Assembly (NCBI RefSeq): GCF_028595325.1
Contig: NZ_JAQQXR010000003.1
Coordinates: forward strand, 248,001-312,000
Source: Janthinobacterium fluminis
GTDB taxonomy: Bacteria > Pseudomonadota > Gammaproteobacteria > Burkholderiales > Burkholderiaceae_D
DNA length: 64,000 bases
Reading direction: 5' to 3'
Numbering within the stretch: position 1 is the stretch's first letter; each line of letters begins with the position of its first letter. The notes beneath the pieces are model-generated. The model had not been told where the DNA came from and did not search any database. It saw only the letters and a program-made list of their open reading frames with translations. A program made the translations under genes and the position numbers. Shown in pieces: positions 8,825 through 18,335 of this stretch.

Positions 8825-9586
8825 ATGATTCCAGAACTATCCCCCATATCCATGCCCCGCGTTCCCGTTGAAGTCTTGCGCGCGCGTTGTTCCACGTGCA
8901 GCATGCACCAACTGTGTCTGCCGATGGGCCTGGATGTGGGCGATATGGACAAGCTGGACCAGATCATCGGGCGGCGCCGCCGCGTGCTGCGCGGCGCCAC
9001 GCTGTTCCGCATCGGCGACCCCTTCGTCAACCTGTACGCGATCCGCCTCGGCCATTTCAAGACTTACCAGATCAATCCGGGCGGCGAGGAGCAGATCACC
9101 GGCTTCCAGATGGCCGGCGAACTGCTGGGCATGGACGCGATCAGCGCCGACCGCCACCATTGCAACGCCGTGGCGCTGGAAGACAGCGATGTGTGCGAAA
9201 TTCCGTTTTCCAGCCTGGAACAGCTGCTCGGCGAGATGCCGACCCTGCTGCGGCATTTCCACCGCATGATGAGCCAGGAAATCACCCGCGAGCAAAGCGT
9301 CATGCTCTTGCTGGGCAATATGCAGGCGACCCAGCGCTTCGCCGCCTTCATCGTCAACCTGGCCTCGCGCTACGAGGCGCGCGGCTATTCCGGGGTGAAG
9401 TTTCAGTTGCGCATGTCGCGCGAGGAGATCGGCAACTACCTGGGGCTGACCATCGAAAGCATCAGCCGCCTGTTGTCGAAGTTTAAGAAGGAAGGTTGGT
9501 TGCGGGTGAGCAACCGCGAAATTGAAATTTTGAATCCCGTCATGCTCAAGGCCATCACGGCCGGCACCGGCGACGCCTGCGCCTAG
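8825..9586 (+). CDS. fnr: Oxygen-sensing regulator Fnr/Anr
   Basis: CRP-family activator whose [4Fe-4S] cluster forms without oxygen. Likely cluster ligands are Cys22, Cys25, Cys31 and Cys113, the Fnr pattern CX2CX5C plus a distant cysteine. The cyclic-nucleotide-type beta roll spans about 45-160, followed by the dimer helix and an HTH ending TIESISRLLSKFKKEG. The E-xx-SR recognition residues specify TTGAT-N4-ATCAA, exactly the sequence found upstream of ccoN and aer in this window. It is convergent with the end of fixH 20 bp away. Start ATG at 8825 matches the normal family length (253 residues). Confidence 0.95.
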   Translation: MIPELSPISMPRVPVEVLRARCSTCSMHQLCLPMGLDVGDMDKLDQIIGRRRRVLRGATLFRIGDPFVNLYAIRLGHFKTYQINPGGEEQITGFQMAGELLGMDAISADRHHCNAVALEDSDVCEIPFSSLEQLLGEMPTLLRHFHRMMSQEITREQSVMLLLGNMQATQRFAAFIVNLASRYEARGYSGVKFQLRMSREEIGNYLGLTIESISRLLSKFKKEGWLRVSNREIEILNPVMLKAITAGTGDACA

Positions 9587-9605
9587 GCGCAGGCCCGTCC
9601 GTCTT

Positions 9606-10151
9606 TTACTCGGCCGGTTTCAGCGCCGCGTCCGCGTGCAGTTCGATGGCTTGCTGCGCCGGCCAGATCCAGGTGCCCGCCAGGCGCCAGTCGCGCTGGT
9701 CGTTTTCCACCAGCACCTGCCAGCGGGTGCGCTCGAACGCGGGCAGGGGCGCGCTGAAATTGCCCTCGGCATCCGTTTGCACCACCAGCTTGATGTCCTT
9801 TTCCGGCTGCGTCGCGTGCGCCAGGTGCAGCAGCAGCGGCACATTGTAGGCCCGCTGGTAGCTGCTGATCTTGCCCACCAGCGTGGCGTGGGCGGCGTCG
9901 TAGTGCAGCGCCGTCGCCAGCGCCAGCGCGCTGGCGGCGCGGTCGCGCCGCAAGTCCTGGTTGATCGCCTTGCCCTGCTTGTAGTAGTCGCCCACCACCA
10001 GCGCGTCCTGGCGCGTGAACGCCAGGTAGCCGGTGAAGCAGCCGGCCAGCACGATGAGGAAGGGGCCGAGCATCAGGAACCACGGCCAGCGGTGTTCGTA
10101 CCAGGGGCGTTGCGCCGCTCCGGGCGGGCGCAGGGGCAAGGTGTCGGACAT
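9606..10151 (-). CDS. fixH: FixH family cbb3 oxidase assembly protein
   Basis: Membrane-anchored protein associated with copper delivery and assembly of cbb3 oxidase. The 181-residue product has one N-terminal helix (WPWFLMLGPFLIVLAGCFTGYLAF), then the FixH signature VVGDYYKQGKAINQDL and a periplasmic beta-domain. The ATG at 10151 is preceded by AGGAGAAACACC, so the longer frame to 10202 is rejected. Last gene of the ccoNOQPG-fixH run. The candidate stem TTACTCGGCC downstream is not a convincing terminator. Confidence 0.9.
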   Translation of the reverse strand: MSDTLPLRPPGAAQRPWYEHRWPWFLMLGPFLIVLAGCFTGYLAFTRQDALVVGDYYKQGKAINQDLRRDRAASALALATALHYDAAHATLVGKISSYQRAYNVPLLLHLAHATQPEKDIKLVVQTDAEGNFSAPLPAFERTRWQVLVENDQRDWRLAGTWIWPAQQAIELHADAALKPAE

Positions 10152-10164
10152 GGTGTTTCTCCTG

Positions 10165-11553
10165 TTAGCGCGGTACAAAGAAGACCGCTTTTTCGCGTAC
10201 ATGCAGGCTCGCGTCGTCGAGCGCCGTCAATTCTATTTCAATTTTGTTGGAACCCTTGGCGCCGGCGCCGTGGGCCACGCGCAGCCGCACCGGCAGCGCA
10301 TAGGTTTCCGTGGCCGCCACGCTGACCTCGTCGGGCGTGACCAGGGCCAGCGTCGGGATGCCCGACACCTTGACCTTGTAGCGGTGCGGCCGCTCCGAGG
10401 TGTTCATGATCTGCAGGCGGTAGACGTTCTCTATCATGCCGTCCTCGACCTCGCGGCCCATCGCGCCGCGGTCGCGGATCACGTCCAGCTTGAGCGGGGT
10501 GCGCAGCACCAGCGAGCCGATCACGGTACAGCTGATCAGCGCCAGGATGGTCGTGTAGATCAGCACGCGCGGGCGCATGGCCCGCTTGCGTATCTGCTTG
10601 GTGGTGAAGTTGTTGGCCAGCGCGTGGTCGGTGCTGTAGCGTATCAAGCCGCGCGGCCTGTCGATCTTGTCCATCACGGTGTTGCAGGCGTCGATGCAGG
10701 CGGCGCAGCCTATGCATTCGTACTGCAGGCCGTTGCGGATGTCGATGCCGGTCGGGCACACTTGCACGCACAGCGTGCAGTCGATGCAGTCGCCCAGCTT
10801 GGCGGCGGCCGGGTCGACCTTCTTGCTGAGGGCGCCGCGCGGTTCGCCGCGCTTGGCGTCGTAGGTGATGATCAGGGTGTCCTGGTCGAACATCGCGCTC
10901 TGGAAGCGGGCGTAGGGGCACATGTATTTGCACACCTGCTCGCGCAGCCAGCCGGCGTTGCCGTAGGTGGCCATGCTGTAGAACAGCACCCAGAACCATT
11001 CCCAGGGGCCGAAATTGAGCGTCGTCACGGCGGCGGCCAGGACTTTGATGGGGGTGAAGTAACCGACGAAGGTGAAGCCGGTCCACAGCGCCACGGCGCC
11101 CCAGGCCGCGTGCTTGGCGGTTTTTTTCGCCGTCTTGCTCAGCGAGGGCCCCTGCTTGTCGAGCGCCATGCGGGCGCTGCGGGGGCCTTCGATCTTGCGT
11201 TCGATCCACATGAAGATTTCCGTGTAGACCGTTTGCGGACAGGAGAATCCGCACCAGACCCGCCCCGCTATCGCCGTCACGAGGAACAGCAGATAGGCGC
11301 AAATGATCAAGAGTGCAGCCAGGTAGATGAAGTCCTGCGGCCACAGCACCACGCCGAAAATATAGAACTTGCGGGTGCCGAGGTCGAACAACAGGGCCTG
11401 GCGGCCGTTCCAGTTAAGCCACGGCAAGCCGTAGAAGGCCAACTGGGTCAGCCACACGCATAGCCAACGCAGGTTGGCGTAGCGTCCTTTGGCCTCGCGG
11501 GGATAGATCTCCTCGCGGGCCGCATACATCTTGATTACTTGAGGGGCAGTCAT
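10165..11553 (-). CDS. ccoG: Cytochrome c oxidase accessory protein CcoG
   Basis: Polyferredoxin-like membrane protein needed for cbb3 maturation (reported cupric reductase activity). 462 residues: several N-terminal transmembrane helices with GRVWCGFSCPQTVYTE, then two [4Fe-4S] motifs, CIDCTLCVQVCP and CIGCAACIDACN, then a further helix and a C-terminal immunoglobulin-like domain (FixG_C). Follows ccoP by 12 bp. Confidence 0.95.
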   Translation of the reverse strand: MTAPQVIKMYAAREEIYPREAKGRYANLRWLCVWLTQLAFYGLPWLNWNGRQALLFDLGTRKFYIFGVVLWPQDFIYLAALLIICAYLLFLVTAIAGRVWCGFSCPQTVYTEIFMWIERKIEGPRSARMALDKQGPSLSKTAKKTAKHAAWGAVALWTGFTFVGYFTPIKVLAAAVTTLNFGPWEWFWVLFYSMATYGNAGWLREQVCKYMCPYARFQSAMFDQDTLIITYDAKRGEPRGALSKKVDPAAAKLGDCIDCTLCVQVCPTGIDIRNGLQYECIGCAACIDACNTVMDKIDRPRGLIRYSTDHALANNFTTKQIRKRAMRPRVLIYTTILALISCTVIGSLVLRTPLKLDVIRDRGAMGREVEDGMIENVYRLQIMNTSERPHRYKVKVSGIPTLALVTPDEVSVAATETYALPVRLRVAHGAGAKGSNKIEIELTALDDASLHVREKAVFFVPR

Positions 11554-11565
11554 GGTTCTACATCT

Positions 11566-12486
11566 TTAAGGCTGGGGATTCGACAGGCTCCACACGTACG
11601 AGGCCAGGACGTGGACTTTCGCCTCGCCGAGGAACTCGCCGAACGGCGGCATGGTGTTGCTGCGGCCCTTGCGTATCGTCTCCATCACGGTGTCGGCGCT
11701 GCCGCCGTACAACCAGGTCTTGTCGGTCAGGTTGGGCGCGCCCAGCGCCTGGTTGCCGCGGCCATCGGCGCCGTGGCAAGCCATACAGGCGGCGAACTTG
11801 CTCTTGCCGAAGACCACCTTGATCGGGTCGGCCGTCGAGGCGGACAGGCTGAGCACGTAGTGGGCGACGTTCTCGATATCCTTGTCGGTGCCCAGCGCCG
11901 CGCCCATGGCCGGCATTTGGCCGTTGCGGCCGTGCATGATCGTGGTCTTGATCACGTCCGGCGCGCCGCCGTACAACCAGTCCTTGTCGGTCAGGTTGGG
12001 GAAGCCCTTGTTACCGCGCGCATCCGAACCGTGGCATTGCGCGCAATAGGTCAGGAACAGCCGTTCGCCGATGGCGTGCGCCTTCGGATTGGCCGCCACC
12101 GTCTTGATGTCCTGCGACAGGAATTCGTTGAACAGGGGACCGTAGTCGGCGTCGGCCTTTTTCAGCTCGGCGTCGTACTGGCCCGTCGATTTCCAGCCCA
12201 GGCTGCCGGCATAGGTGCCCAGGCCAGGATACAGGAACAGGTAGGCCAGCGAAAACACGATGGTGATGTAGAACAACCACATCCACCAGCGCGGCATCGG
12301 CGTGTTCAACTCCGTCAAGTCTTCGTCCCAGACGTGGCCGGTGGTGCCGACCGGGCCGTCGTGCTGCTGGCTCGGGTCGACCTTGTGGGTCGACTGCGAG
12401 TACAGCAGGATGCCGCAGCCGATGATGCCCAGCAGCGACAGGACGACGATGTAGATGTTCCAGAAACCGTTGGTGAAGTCAGACAT
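11566..12486 (-). CDS. ccoP: cbb3 oxidase subunit III (dihaem cytochrome c) CcoP
   Basis: Membrane-anchored dihaem cytochrome c that feeds electrons to CcoO/CcoN. About 306 residues from the ATG at 12486 (MSDFTNGFWNIY). An N-terminal helix and a second helix (WWMWLFYITIVFSLAYLFLY) precede two cytochrome c domains with CAQCH and CMACH haem-attachment motifs. Its start overlaps the end of ccoQ by 8 bp. The frame continues 30 bp further upstream, but those codons lie within ccoQ. Confidence 0.95.
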   Translation of the reverse strand: MSDFTNGFWNIYIVVLSLLGIIGCGILLYSQSTHKVDPSQQHDGPVGTTGHVWDEDLTELNTPMPRWWMWLFYITIVFSLAYLFLYPGLGTYAGSLGWKSTGQYDAELKKADADYGPLFNEFLSQDIKTVAANPKAHAIGERLFLTYCAQCHGSDARGNKGFPNLTDKDWLYGGAPDVIKTTIMHGRNGQMPAMGAALGTDKDIENVAHYVLSLSASTADPIKVVFGKSKFAACMACHGADGRGNQALGAPNLTDKTWLYGGSADTVMETIRKGRSNTMPPFGEFLGEAKVHVLASYVWSLSNPQP

Positions 12487-12664
12487 GGCCAGGCTCCCCC
12501 ACGATGATGACGGCATCGTCGTCGGCGAACGGCATCTGCGCCGCCGTGTCGAAATCGCTGCTGCGGCGGGCGATGAAAGTCCACCACAGGATGCCGATGA
12601 AGGTGATGAAGGAAACCACCGTCATGACGCTGCTGGCGCTGTCAAAGAGGTTCTCGATTGCCAT
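12479..12664 (-). CDS. ccoQ: cbb3 oxidase subunit CcoQ
   Basis: 61-residue single-helix subunit (SSVMTVVSFITFIGILWWTF) with a cytoplasmic tail; stabilises the CcoNOP core in other bacteria. Identified by size, helix and position between ccoO and ccoP. Only 1 bp separates it from ccoO. Confidence 0.9.
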   Translation of the reverse strand: MAIENLFDSASSVMTVVSFITFIGILWWTFIARRSSDFDTAAQMPFADDDAVIIVGEPGHV

Positions 12665-12665
12665 A

Positions 12666-13280
12666 CTAATTCCTTGTCTTGATTAATGTACCCATGCCTT
12701 GCAGGTAGGCGATCAGGGCGTCTTCTTCCGTCTTGTCGACCAGGGTGGCCGGGGCCGCCTTGATCTCTTCCTCGGTGTAAGGGTCGCCCAGGCGCTTCAA
12801 GGCCCGCATCTTCGGCACGATCTCAGCCGGGTCCAGCTTGGTTTTCGCCAACCAGGGGTAGTTCGGCATATTCGATTCCGGCACGACGTCGCGCGGATTG
12901 TTCAGATGCGTGCGGTGCCATTCATCGCTGTAGCGGCCGCCGACGCGGGCCAGATCGGGGCCCGTGCGCTTCGAACCCCACTGGAACGGCCGGTCGTAGA
13001 CGAACTCGCCGGCCACCGAGTAGTGGCCGTAGCGCTCGGTTTCGGCGCGGAACGGACGCACCATCTGCGAGTGGCAGTTGTAGCAACCCTCACGCACGTA
13101 GATGTCGCGTCCCGCCAGGCGCAGCGGGCTGTAAGGCTTCAGGCCGGCGACCGGTTCCGTCGTCGTTTTTTGGAAAAACAGCGGAACGATTTCCACCAGG
13201 CCGCCGACGCTGACCACGACGGTCACCAGCGCGATCAGCAGCCAGGGGTTCTTCTCAATCCATTCATGTGAAAATTTCAT
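12666..13280 (-). CDS. ccoO: cbb3 oxidase subunit II (monohaem cytochrome c) CcoO
   Basis: 204-residue membrane-anchored cytochrome c. One N-terminal helix ([19 protein letters not shown]), haem motif CYNCH in [16 protein letters not shown], and axial methionine probably in [11 protein letters not shown]. Normal length for CcoO. Transcribed after ccoN with a 13-bp gap. Confidence 0.95.
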   Translation of the reverse strand: MKFSHEWIEKNPWLLIALVTVVVSVGGLVEIVPLFFQKTTTEPVAGLKPYSPLRLAGRDIYVREGCYNCHSQMVRPFRAETERYGHYSVAGEFVYDRPFQWGSKRTGPDLARVGGRYSDEWHRTHLNNPRDVVPESNMPNYPWLAKTKLDPAEIVPKMRALKRLGDPYTEEEIKAAPATLVDKTEEDALIAYLQGMGTLIKTRN

Positions 13281-13293
13281 TGCTAACTCCAGA

Positions 13294-14721
13294 TCAGGCG
13301 TGGGTCGCGGCCAGCGCGGGAATGCGCGCCGTCACCGTTTGGCGGCCGCGCAGGGTCATGTAGGTGTTGTAGCCCATCATCAGCATGCCGCTCAGGTACA
13401 GCAGGCCGCCGGTGAAGCGCACCACATAGTACGGATAGGTGGCCTTGACGCTTTCGACGAAGGTGTAGGTCAGGGTGCCGTCCGGATTGACCGCGCGCCA
13501 CATCAGACCCTGCATCACGCCGGCGATCCACATTGCCGCGATATACAGCACGATGCCGATGGTGGCGACCCAGAAGTGCAGGTCGATCAGGCGCACGCTG
13601 TACATCTTGGTCTGGCCGGCCAGGCGCGGCAGCAGGTAGTAGATCGAACCCATGGTGATGAAGCCGACCCAGCCCAGGGCGCCGGCGTGCACGTGGGCGA
13701 CGGTCCAGTCGGTGTAGTGCGACAGCGCGTTGATGGTCTTGATCGACATCATCGGGCCTTCGAAGGTGGCGATGCCGTAGAAGGACAGCGAGACGATCAT
13801 GAATTTCAGCAGCGGGTCGGTGCGCAGCTTGTGCCAGGCGCCCGACAGCGTCATCATGCCGTTGATCATGCCGCCCCACGACGGTGCCAGCAAGACCAGC
13901 GAGAACACCATGCCGATCGACTGGGTCCAGTCAGGCAGGGCCGTGTAGTGCAGATGGTGCGGGCCCGCCCACATATAGGTGAAGATCAGCGCCCAGAAGT
14001 GGACGATGGACAGGCGGTAGGAGTAAACCGGACGCTCGGCCTGTTTCGGGATGAAGTAGTAGACCATGCCGAGGTAGCCGGCGGTCAGGATGAAGCCGAC
14101 GGCGTTGTGGCCGTACCACCATTGGATCATCGCATCCTGCACGCCCGTGTAGGCCGAGTAGGACTTGGTGAACGAGGCCGGCATGACCAGACCGTTGACA
14201 ACGTGCAAAATCGTCACGGCGATGATGTAGGCGCCGAAGAACCAGTTGGCGACGTAGATGTGGGCCACTTTGCGCTTGATCAGCGTGCCGAAGAAGACCA
14301 CGGCGTAGGCGATCCAGACGACGGCGATGAGGATGGCGATGGGCCATTCCAGCTCGGCGTATTCCTTGCCGCGGGTCATGCCCAGCGGCAGCGTGACGAC
14401 GGCCGACAGGATCACTGCCTGCCAACCCCAGAAGGTGAAGGCGGCCAGCTTGTCGGAGAACAGGCGCACCTGGCAGGTGCGCTGCACGACGTAATAGGAG
14501 GTGGCGAACAGGCCGCTGATGCCGAAGGCGAAAATCACCGCGTTCGTGTGCAGGGGCCGCAGGCGGCCGTATGTCAGCCAGGGTATGTCTAAGTTCAGGG
14601 CTGGCCATGCCAGCTGGGCGGCGATGATGACGCCGACCAGCATGCCAATGATGCCCCAGACTACGGTAGCGATCGCGAATTGCTTGACGATCTTGTAGTT
14701 GTAGTTCAGTGAATGGTCCAC
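13294..14721 (-). CDS. ccoN: cbb3-type cytochrome c oxidase subunit I CcoN
   Basis: Catalytic haem-copper subunit that reduces oxygen with high affinity. About 475 residues, twelve transmembrane helices, with haem/copper ligand regions such as [26 protein letters not shown] and [11 protein letters not shown]. The frame stays open to 14784, but that start would lie only 6 bp from the FNR box and inside the promoter. The GTG at 14721, preceded by GGGAGAG six bases upstream, begins the conserved [10 protein letters not shown] sequence and is chosen here. First gene of ccoNOQPG-fixH. Confidence 0.94.
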   Translation of the reverse strand: MDHSLNYNYKIVKQFAIATVVWGIIGMLVGVIIAAQLAWPALNLDIPWLTYGRLRPLHTNAVIFAFGISGLFATSYYVVQRTCQVRLFSDKLAAFTFWGWQAVILSAVVTLPLGMTRGKEYAELEWPIAILIAVVWIAYAVVFFGTLIKRKVAHIYVANWFFGAYIIAVTILHVVNGLVMPASFTKSYSAYTGVQDAMIQWWYGHNAVGFILTAGYLGMVYYFIPKQAERPVYSYRLSIVHFWALIFTYMWAGPHHLHYTALPDWTQSIGMVFSLVLLAPSWGGMINGMMTLSGAWHKLRTDPLLKFMIVSLSFYGIATFEGPMMSIKTINALSHYTDWTVAHVHAGALGWVGFITMGSIYYLLPRLAGQTKMYSVRLIDLHFWVATIGIVLYIAAMWIAGVMQGLMWRAVNPDGTLTYTFVESVKATYPYYVVRFTGGLLYLSGMLMMGYNTYMTLRGRQTVTARIPALAATHA

Positions 14722-14762
14722 TAATGCTCTCCCGGGATTACTATGATGATGTAGTGCGTCAG

Positions 14763-14804
14763 AGAGTAAGGGTTTGACCATCAAAAAACTTTGATGTGGA
14801 TCAA
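14763..14804 (-). promoter_or_regulatory. FNR-dependent promoter of ccoNOQPG-fixH
   Basis: A perfect FNR box TTGATGTGGATCAA at 14791-14804. On the minus strand TACTCT (14768-14763) lies at the distance expected of a -10 element when the box is centred at -41.5 (class II activation). The predicted transcript starts near 14756, about 35 nt before the GTG start. Confidence 0.9.
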
Positions 14805-14948
14805 AATTCGCCAGATCAATTGCAGGTAGGACACTAATGTACCAGGGAGTATAAGCCGAACGGCGGACGCCTGCCGGCGGAGGGCGGGCGGCGCCCGCGT
14901 GTTGTCAGGGTGATATGCTGGCGGCGCGGCGCGCCGGCACCCGGGGCG

Positions 14949-15125
14949 CTAGCGCGGCGGCGGCTCTGCCGCGTCGGCGGCGCCGCTGTCGTCGTCCTGC
15001 AGCACGCGCAGGCCGGGACCGACCAGGTCGTCGAACTGGCCGCTGTCGGAAGCCTTGAAGAACACCCACAGCGCGATGAAGACGGTGACGATGCTGACGG
15101 GGATGAGGAGGTAGAGGGCTTCCAT
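14949..15125 (-). CDS. ccoS: cbb3 oxidase assembly protein CcoS
   Basis: 58-residue protein that begins MEALYLLIPVSIVTVFIALW, a single transmembrane helix, followed by FFKASDSGQFDDL, the family signature, and an acidic tail ending AAEPPPR. CcoS is needed for haem and copper insertion into cbb3 oxidase. Its ATG (15125) lies 3 bp after the ccoI stop, so the two are translationally linked. It is easily missed because of its size. Confidence 0.92.
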   Translation of the reverse strand: MEALYLLIPVSIVTVFIALWVFFKASDSGQFDDLVGPGLRVLQDDDSGAADAAEPPPR

Positions 15126-15128
15126 GGA

Positions 15129-17573
15129 CTAGTTCCGGCGCAGGCGCAGCGCGTTGGCAATGACGACGGCCGAGCTGAGCGCCATGCCCAGTCCCGACAG
15201 CCAGGGATTCAGATAACCGAGCGCGGCGGCCGGGATCGCCAGCACATTATAGAGCGTCGCCCAGGCCAGGTTCTGGCGGATCACGCGCATCGTCTGCGTC
15301 GCCGTGCGGGCCGCCTCGACGACGGAGGACAACTGGCCCGACAGCAGCACCGTGTCGGCGTGGGCCTGGGCCAGCGCGGCGCCCGAGCCCATGGCGAAGG
15401 AGACGTCGGCCGCGCGCAGCACGGCGGCGTCGTTGATGCCGTCGCCGACCATGGCGACGACGGCCCCGGTGGCCTGCAGTTTTTGCACAAATGCCAATTT
15501 TTCGTCGGGCAGGCATTCGCCGCAGGCGATGTCGATGTGCAGCTCGGCGGCGACGGCCTGGGTCAGGGCGTCGTGGTCGCCGCTGAGCAGGACGACGCAC
15601 TTGCCGGCGGCGCGGCAATGCTCGACGACGGCGGCCGCGTCGGCGCGCAGGGCGTCGCTGAGCAGCAGGCGCGCCAGCCATTTCCCCTCGGCGCCCAGGT
15701 AGACGGGCGTCATGCCGGCGCCGTCGGTCAGGCCGGCGTCGGGCGAGACGCCGGCCAGTTCGGCGACGAAGGCGGCGCTGCCGAGCCGGTAGCGGCGGCC
15801 GTGCAAGCTGCCCTCCAGGCCCTGGCCCGGCAATTCCTCGACGGCCTCGGCGCGCCAGTCGGGCGCCTGGCCGGTCGCGTCGGCGGCGGCCGCCTCGACG
15901 ACGGCGCGCGCCAGCGGGTGGGCGCTGCCCGCTTCCAGGGCGGCGGCCACCTGCAGGCACCAGCCGCGCGGCATGGCGTCGAGGGCGTCGACGCGGCGCA
16001 CCACCGGTTTGCCCAGGGTCAGCGTGCCGGTCTTGTCGAACACGACGTGGCTGGCGCGGTGCAGGGTTTCCAGCACGTGCGGCTGGACGATCAGCACGCC
16101 GCGGCCCAGCAGGCGGTCGGTGGCGGCGGCCAGCGCCGACGGCGTCGCCAGCGACAGCGCGCACGGGCAGGACACCACCAGCACGGCGATGGCGATGGGC
16201 CAGGCGCGCGCCGCGTCGTGCCAGTACCAGAAGGCGAAGCTGGCCAGCGCGAACAGCAGCAGGCCGGCGACGAACCAGGAGGCGGCGCGGTCGGCCCACT
16301 GGGCGATCTGCGGCTTGCCCATGCCGGCCCGCTCTATCAGTTTCAGCAAGTCCGACAGCGTGCTGTCGCGCGCCGGCCGGCTCACGCGCAGCAGCACGGC
16401 GTTGCTGGCGTTGATGGCGCCGCCCGGCACCTCTTCGCCGGCGTGGCGGCGCTGGGCCGCGCTCTCGCCCGTCAGCAGCGACATGTCGATGGCCGTGCTG
16501 CCGTCGACGATGACGGCGTCGGCGGCGATGGCCTCGCCGGGCTTGACGAGGATGATGTCGCCGGCGGCCAGGGCGGCGGCCGGCACCACGCTGACGGCGT
16601 GGCTGTCCGGATAGCCGTCCAGGCGCGCCGCCGACGCCGGCAAGGCGTGCTGCAGCCGTTCCAGCGCCGAGGCGGCCTTGCGCCGCGCCAGCAGTTCCAG
16701 GTAGCGGCTGCACAGCAGCAGGAAGATGAACATGGTCGCCGAGTCGAAATACACCTCGCCCTCGCCGGTCCAGGTGGCGACGACGCTGCCGAAGAAGGCG
16801 GCGGCGATGCCCAGCGCCACCGGCACGTCCATGCCGAGGGCGCGCGCGCGCAGGCTGGCCCAGGCGCCCTTGAAGAACGGTTGCGCCGAGTAGCAGATCG
16901 CCGGCAGCGTCAGCAGCAGGCTGGCCCAGCGCATCAGGCCGGCCATATTGTCGTCCAGCGTGCCGTCCTCGGCCAGGTAGGCCGGCACGGCGTACATCAT
17001 CACCTGCATCATCGACAGGGCGGCGACGAACAACTGCCGGCCCAGCGTCTTGGCGGCGGCGCGCAACTGCTCGCCGTGGCGCACGGCGTCGTAGGGATAG
17101 GCCGCGTAGCCAACCTCGCGCACAGCTTGCAGGATGTCGCCGGGGCGGCACAGCGCCTTGCTCCAGCGCACATACAGGCGTTCGGTGGCGACGTTCAGGT
17201 TGGCCGCCTGCACGCCGGGCAGGCGCGCCAGGCGGCGCTCGATCAGCCAGACGCAGGCGGCGCAGCGGATGCCCTCGACGGCCAGCGTCGCCTCGCAACT
17301 GTCCTCGTCGAGCTGGAACAGGGCGTCGGCGTTGTCGTACAGGTGCAGCTCGGGCGGCACCAGCTCGGCGCCGCTGGCGCTGGCGGCGAACGCCGAGCGG
17401 GTCTGGTAGTAGGCGCTCTGGCCGATGTCGACGATGGTTTGCGCCACGGCTTCGCAGCCGGGGCAGCACATGGGGCGGGCGGCGCCGTCGATGGCGACGG
17501 ACCAGCGGCCGCCCGGGGGGACCGGCAGGCCGCAGTGGAAGCAGTCGGCCGCCGTGGCCAGCACGGCGTTCAT
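15129..17573 (-). CDS. ccoI: Copper-exporting P-type ATPase CcoI (CopA2/FixI type)
   Basis: Pumps copper to the periplasm for cbb3 assembly. 814 residues from the ATG at 17573 (MNAVLATAADCFHCGLPVP). The N-terminal metal-binding part has CFHCG, CCPGCEA and a heavy-metal domain with GIRCAACVWLIERRL. The P-type core has the ion-binding CPC in VVSCPCALSLATPSAL, phosphorylation site DKTGTLTLGKP and hinge GDGINDAAVLRAADV. The frame is open to 18257, but that part overlaps the upstream gene. The start overlaps the stop of the SafE-type gene (ATGA). Confidence 0.95.
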   Translation of the reverse strand: MNAVLATAADCFHCGLPVPPGGRWSVAIDGAARPMCCPGCEAVAQTIVDIGQSAYYQTRSAFAASASGAELVPPELHLYDNADALFQLDEDSCEATLAVEGIRCAACVWLIERRLARLPGVQAANLNVATERLYVRWSKALCRPGDILQAVREVGYAAYPYDAVRHGEQLRAAAKTLGRQLFVAALSMMQVMMYAVPAYLAEDGTLDDNMAGLMRWASLLLTLPAICYSAQPFFKGAWASLRARALGMDVPVALGIAAAFFGSVVATWTGEGEVYFDSATMFIFLLLCSRYLELLARRKAASALERLQHALPASAARLDGYPDSHAVSVVPAAALAAGDIILVKPGEAIAADAVIVDGSTAIDMSLLTGESAAQRRHAGEEVPGGAINASNAVLLRVSRPARDSTLSDLLKLIERAGMGKPQIAQWADRAASWFVAGLLLFALASFAFWYWHDAARAWPIAIAVLVVSCPCALSLATPSALAAATDRLLGRGVLIVQPHVLETLHRASHVVFDKTGTLTLGKPVVRRVDALDAMPRGWCLQVAAALEAGSAHPLARAVVEAAAADATGQAPDWRAEAVEELPGQGLEGSLHGRRYRLGSAAFVAELAGVSPDAGLTDGAGMTPVYLGAEGKWLARLLLSDALRADAAAVVEHCRAAGKCVVLLSGDHDALTQAVAAELHIDIACGECLPDEKLAFVQKLQATGAVVAMVGDGINDAAVLRAADVSFAMGSGAALAQAHADTVLLSGQLSSVVEAARTATQTMRVIRQNLAWATLYNVLAIPAAALGYLNPWLSGLGMALSSAVVIANALRLRRN

Positions 17574-18325
17574 GGATGCCCCGTCACGCACAGGGCGTCG
17601 AGCCAGCCCAGCGACAGGCCGTTGACGGCCCGCGCTAGGCCGAGCAGGCCGAAGGCCAGCACCAGCAGGCCGCCGGCGACGCGCACGCCGCGGCGCTGCG
17701 CGGCGGCGCGCAGGCGCGCGCCGAGCAGGCCCAGCGCCAGCAGCGTCGGCAGCGTGCCCAGGCCGAAGGCCAGCATCACGGCCGCGCCCTGCAGCGCCGA
17801 GCCGCTCAGCATGGCCGTCAGCAGCACGCTGTAGACCATGCCGCAGGGCACCCAGCCCCACAGGCCGCCCATGGCCAGCGCCTTCAGCGGGCTGTCCATC
17901 GGCAGCAGCGGTTTCAGCAGCGGCTGCAGGCGGCGCCAGACGACGCCGCCGGCCGCTTCCAGCCGGGCCAGGCCGCGCCACGCGTCCATCAAATACAGGC
18001 CCAGGGCCAGCAGCATCAGGTTGGCCATCCAGTAGAAGGCCACCTGCAGCGCGGCCAGGCGCAGCAGGTTGGCCGCGCCGCCGGCCAGGCCGCCGGCCAG
18101 CGCGCCGGCCGCCATGTAACTGGCGATGCGGCCGCCGTTGTAGGCGAGCACGCGCAGCAGCTTGTCGGCGCCGGCCGGGCGCGCCACGGCGATGGCGATC
18201 ACCGGGCGGGCGCGCGGCGCCGCCGCGGCCGATAGGGCGCCGACGATGCCGCCGCACATGCCGATGCAGTGGGCGCTGCCGGCCAGGCCGACCAGGAACA
18301 CCGGCAGCAGGTTCAACACATTCAT
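17570..18325 (-). CDS. SafE/TauE (DsbD-like) family membrane protein of the cbb3 assembly cluster
   Basis: 251-residue polytopic membrane protein of the family annotated as sulfite exporter TauE/SafE, with about six helices and the paired motifs SAHCIGMCGGIVGAL and LWGWVPCGMVYSVLL. This family commonly accompanies ccoI/ccoS and is thought to take part in copper handling for cbb3 oxidase rather than sulfite export. That role is inferred from context. The stop overlaps the ccoI start by 4 bp, and hemN ends 10 bp upstream. Confidence 0.82.
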   Translation of the reverse strand: MNVLNLLPVFLVGLAGSAHCIGMCGGIVGALSAAAAPRARPVIAIAVARPAGADKLLRVLAYNGGRIASYMAAGALAGGLAGGAANLLRLAALQVAFYWMANLMLLALGLYLMDAWRGLARLEAAGGVVWRRLQPLLKPLLPMDSPLKALAMGGLWGWVPCGMVYSVLLTAMLSGSALQGAAVMLAFGLGTLPTLLALGLLGARLRAAAQRRGVRVAGGLLVLAFGLLGLARAVNGLSLGWLDALCVTGHP

Positions 18326-18335
18326 ACTGCCACCA

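Noticed and set aside
14773..14786. A second FNR half-site pair (TTGACCATCAA) before ccoN
   Set aside because: Only three bases separate the half-sites, not the six needed for an FNR dimer.
14910..17834. 974-codon open frame opposite ccoI
   Set aside because: No recognisable motif; ccoI on the other strand has all P-type ATPase motifs.
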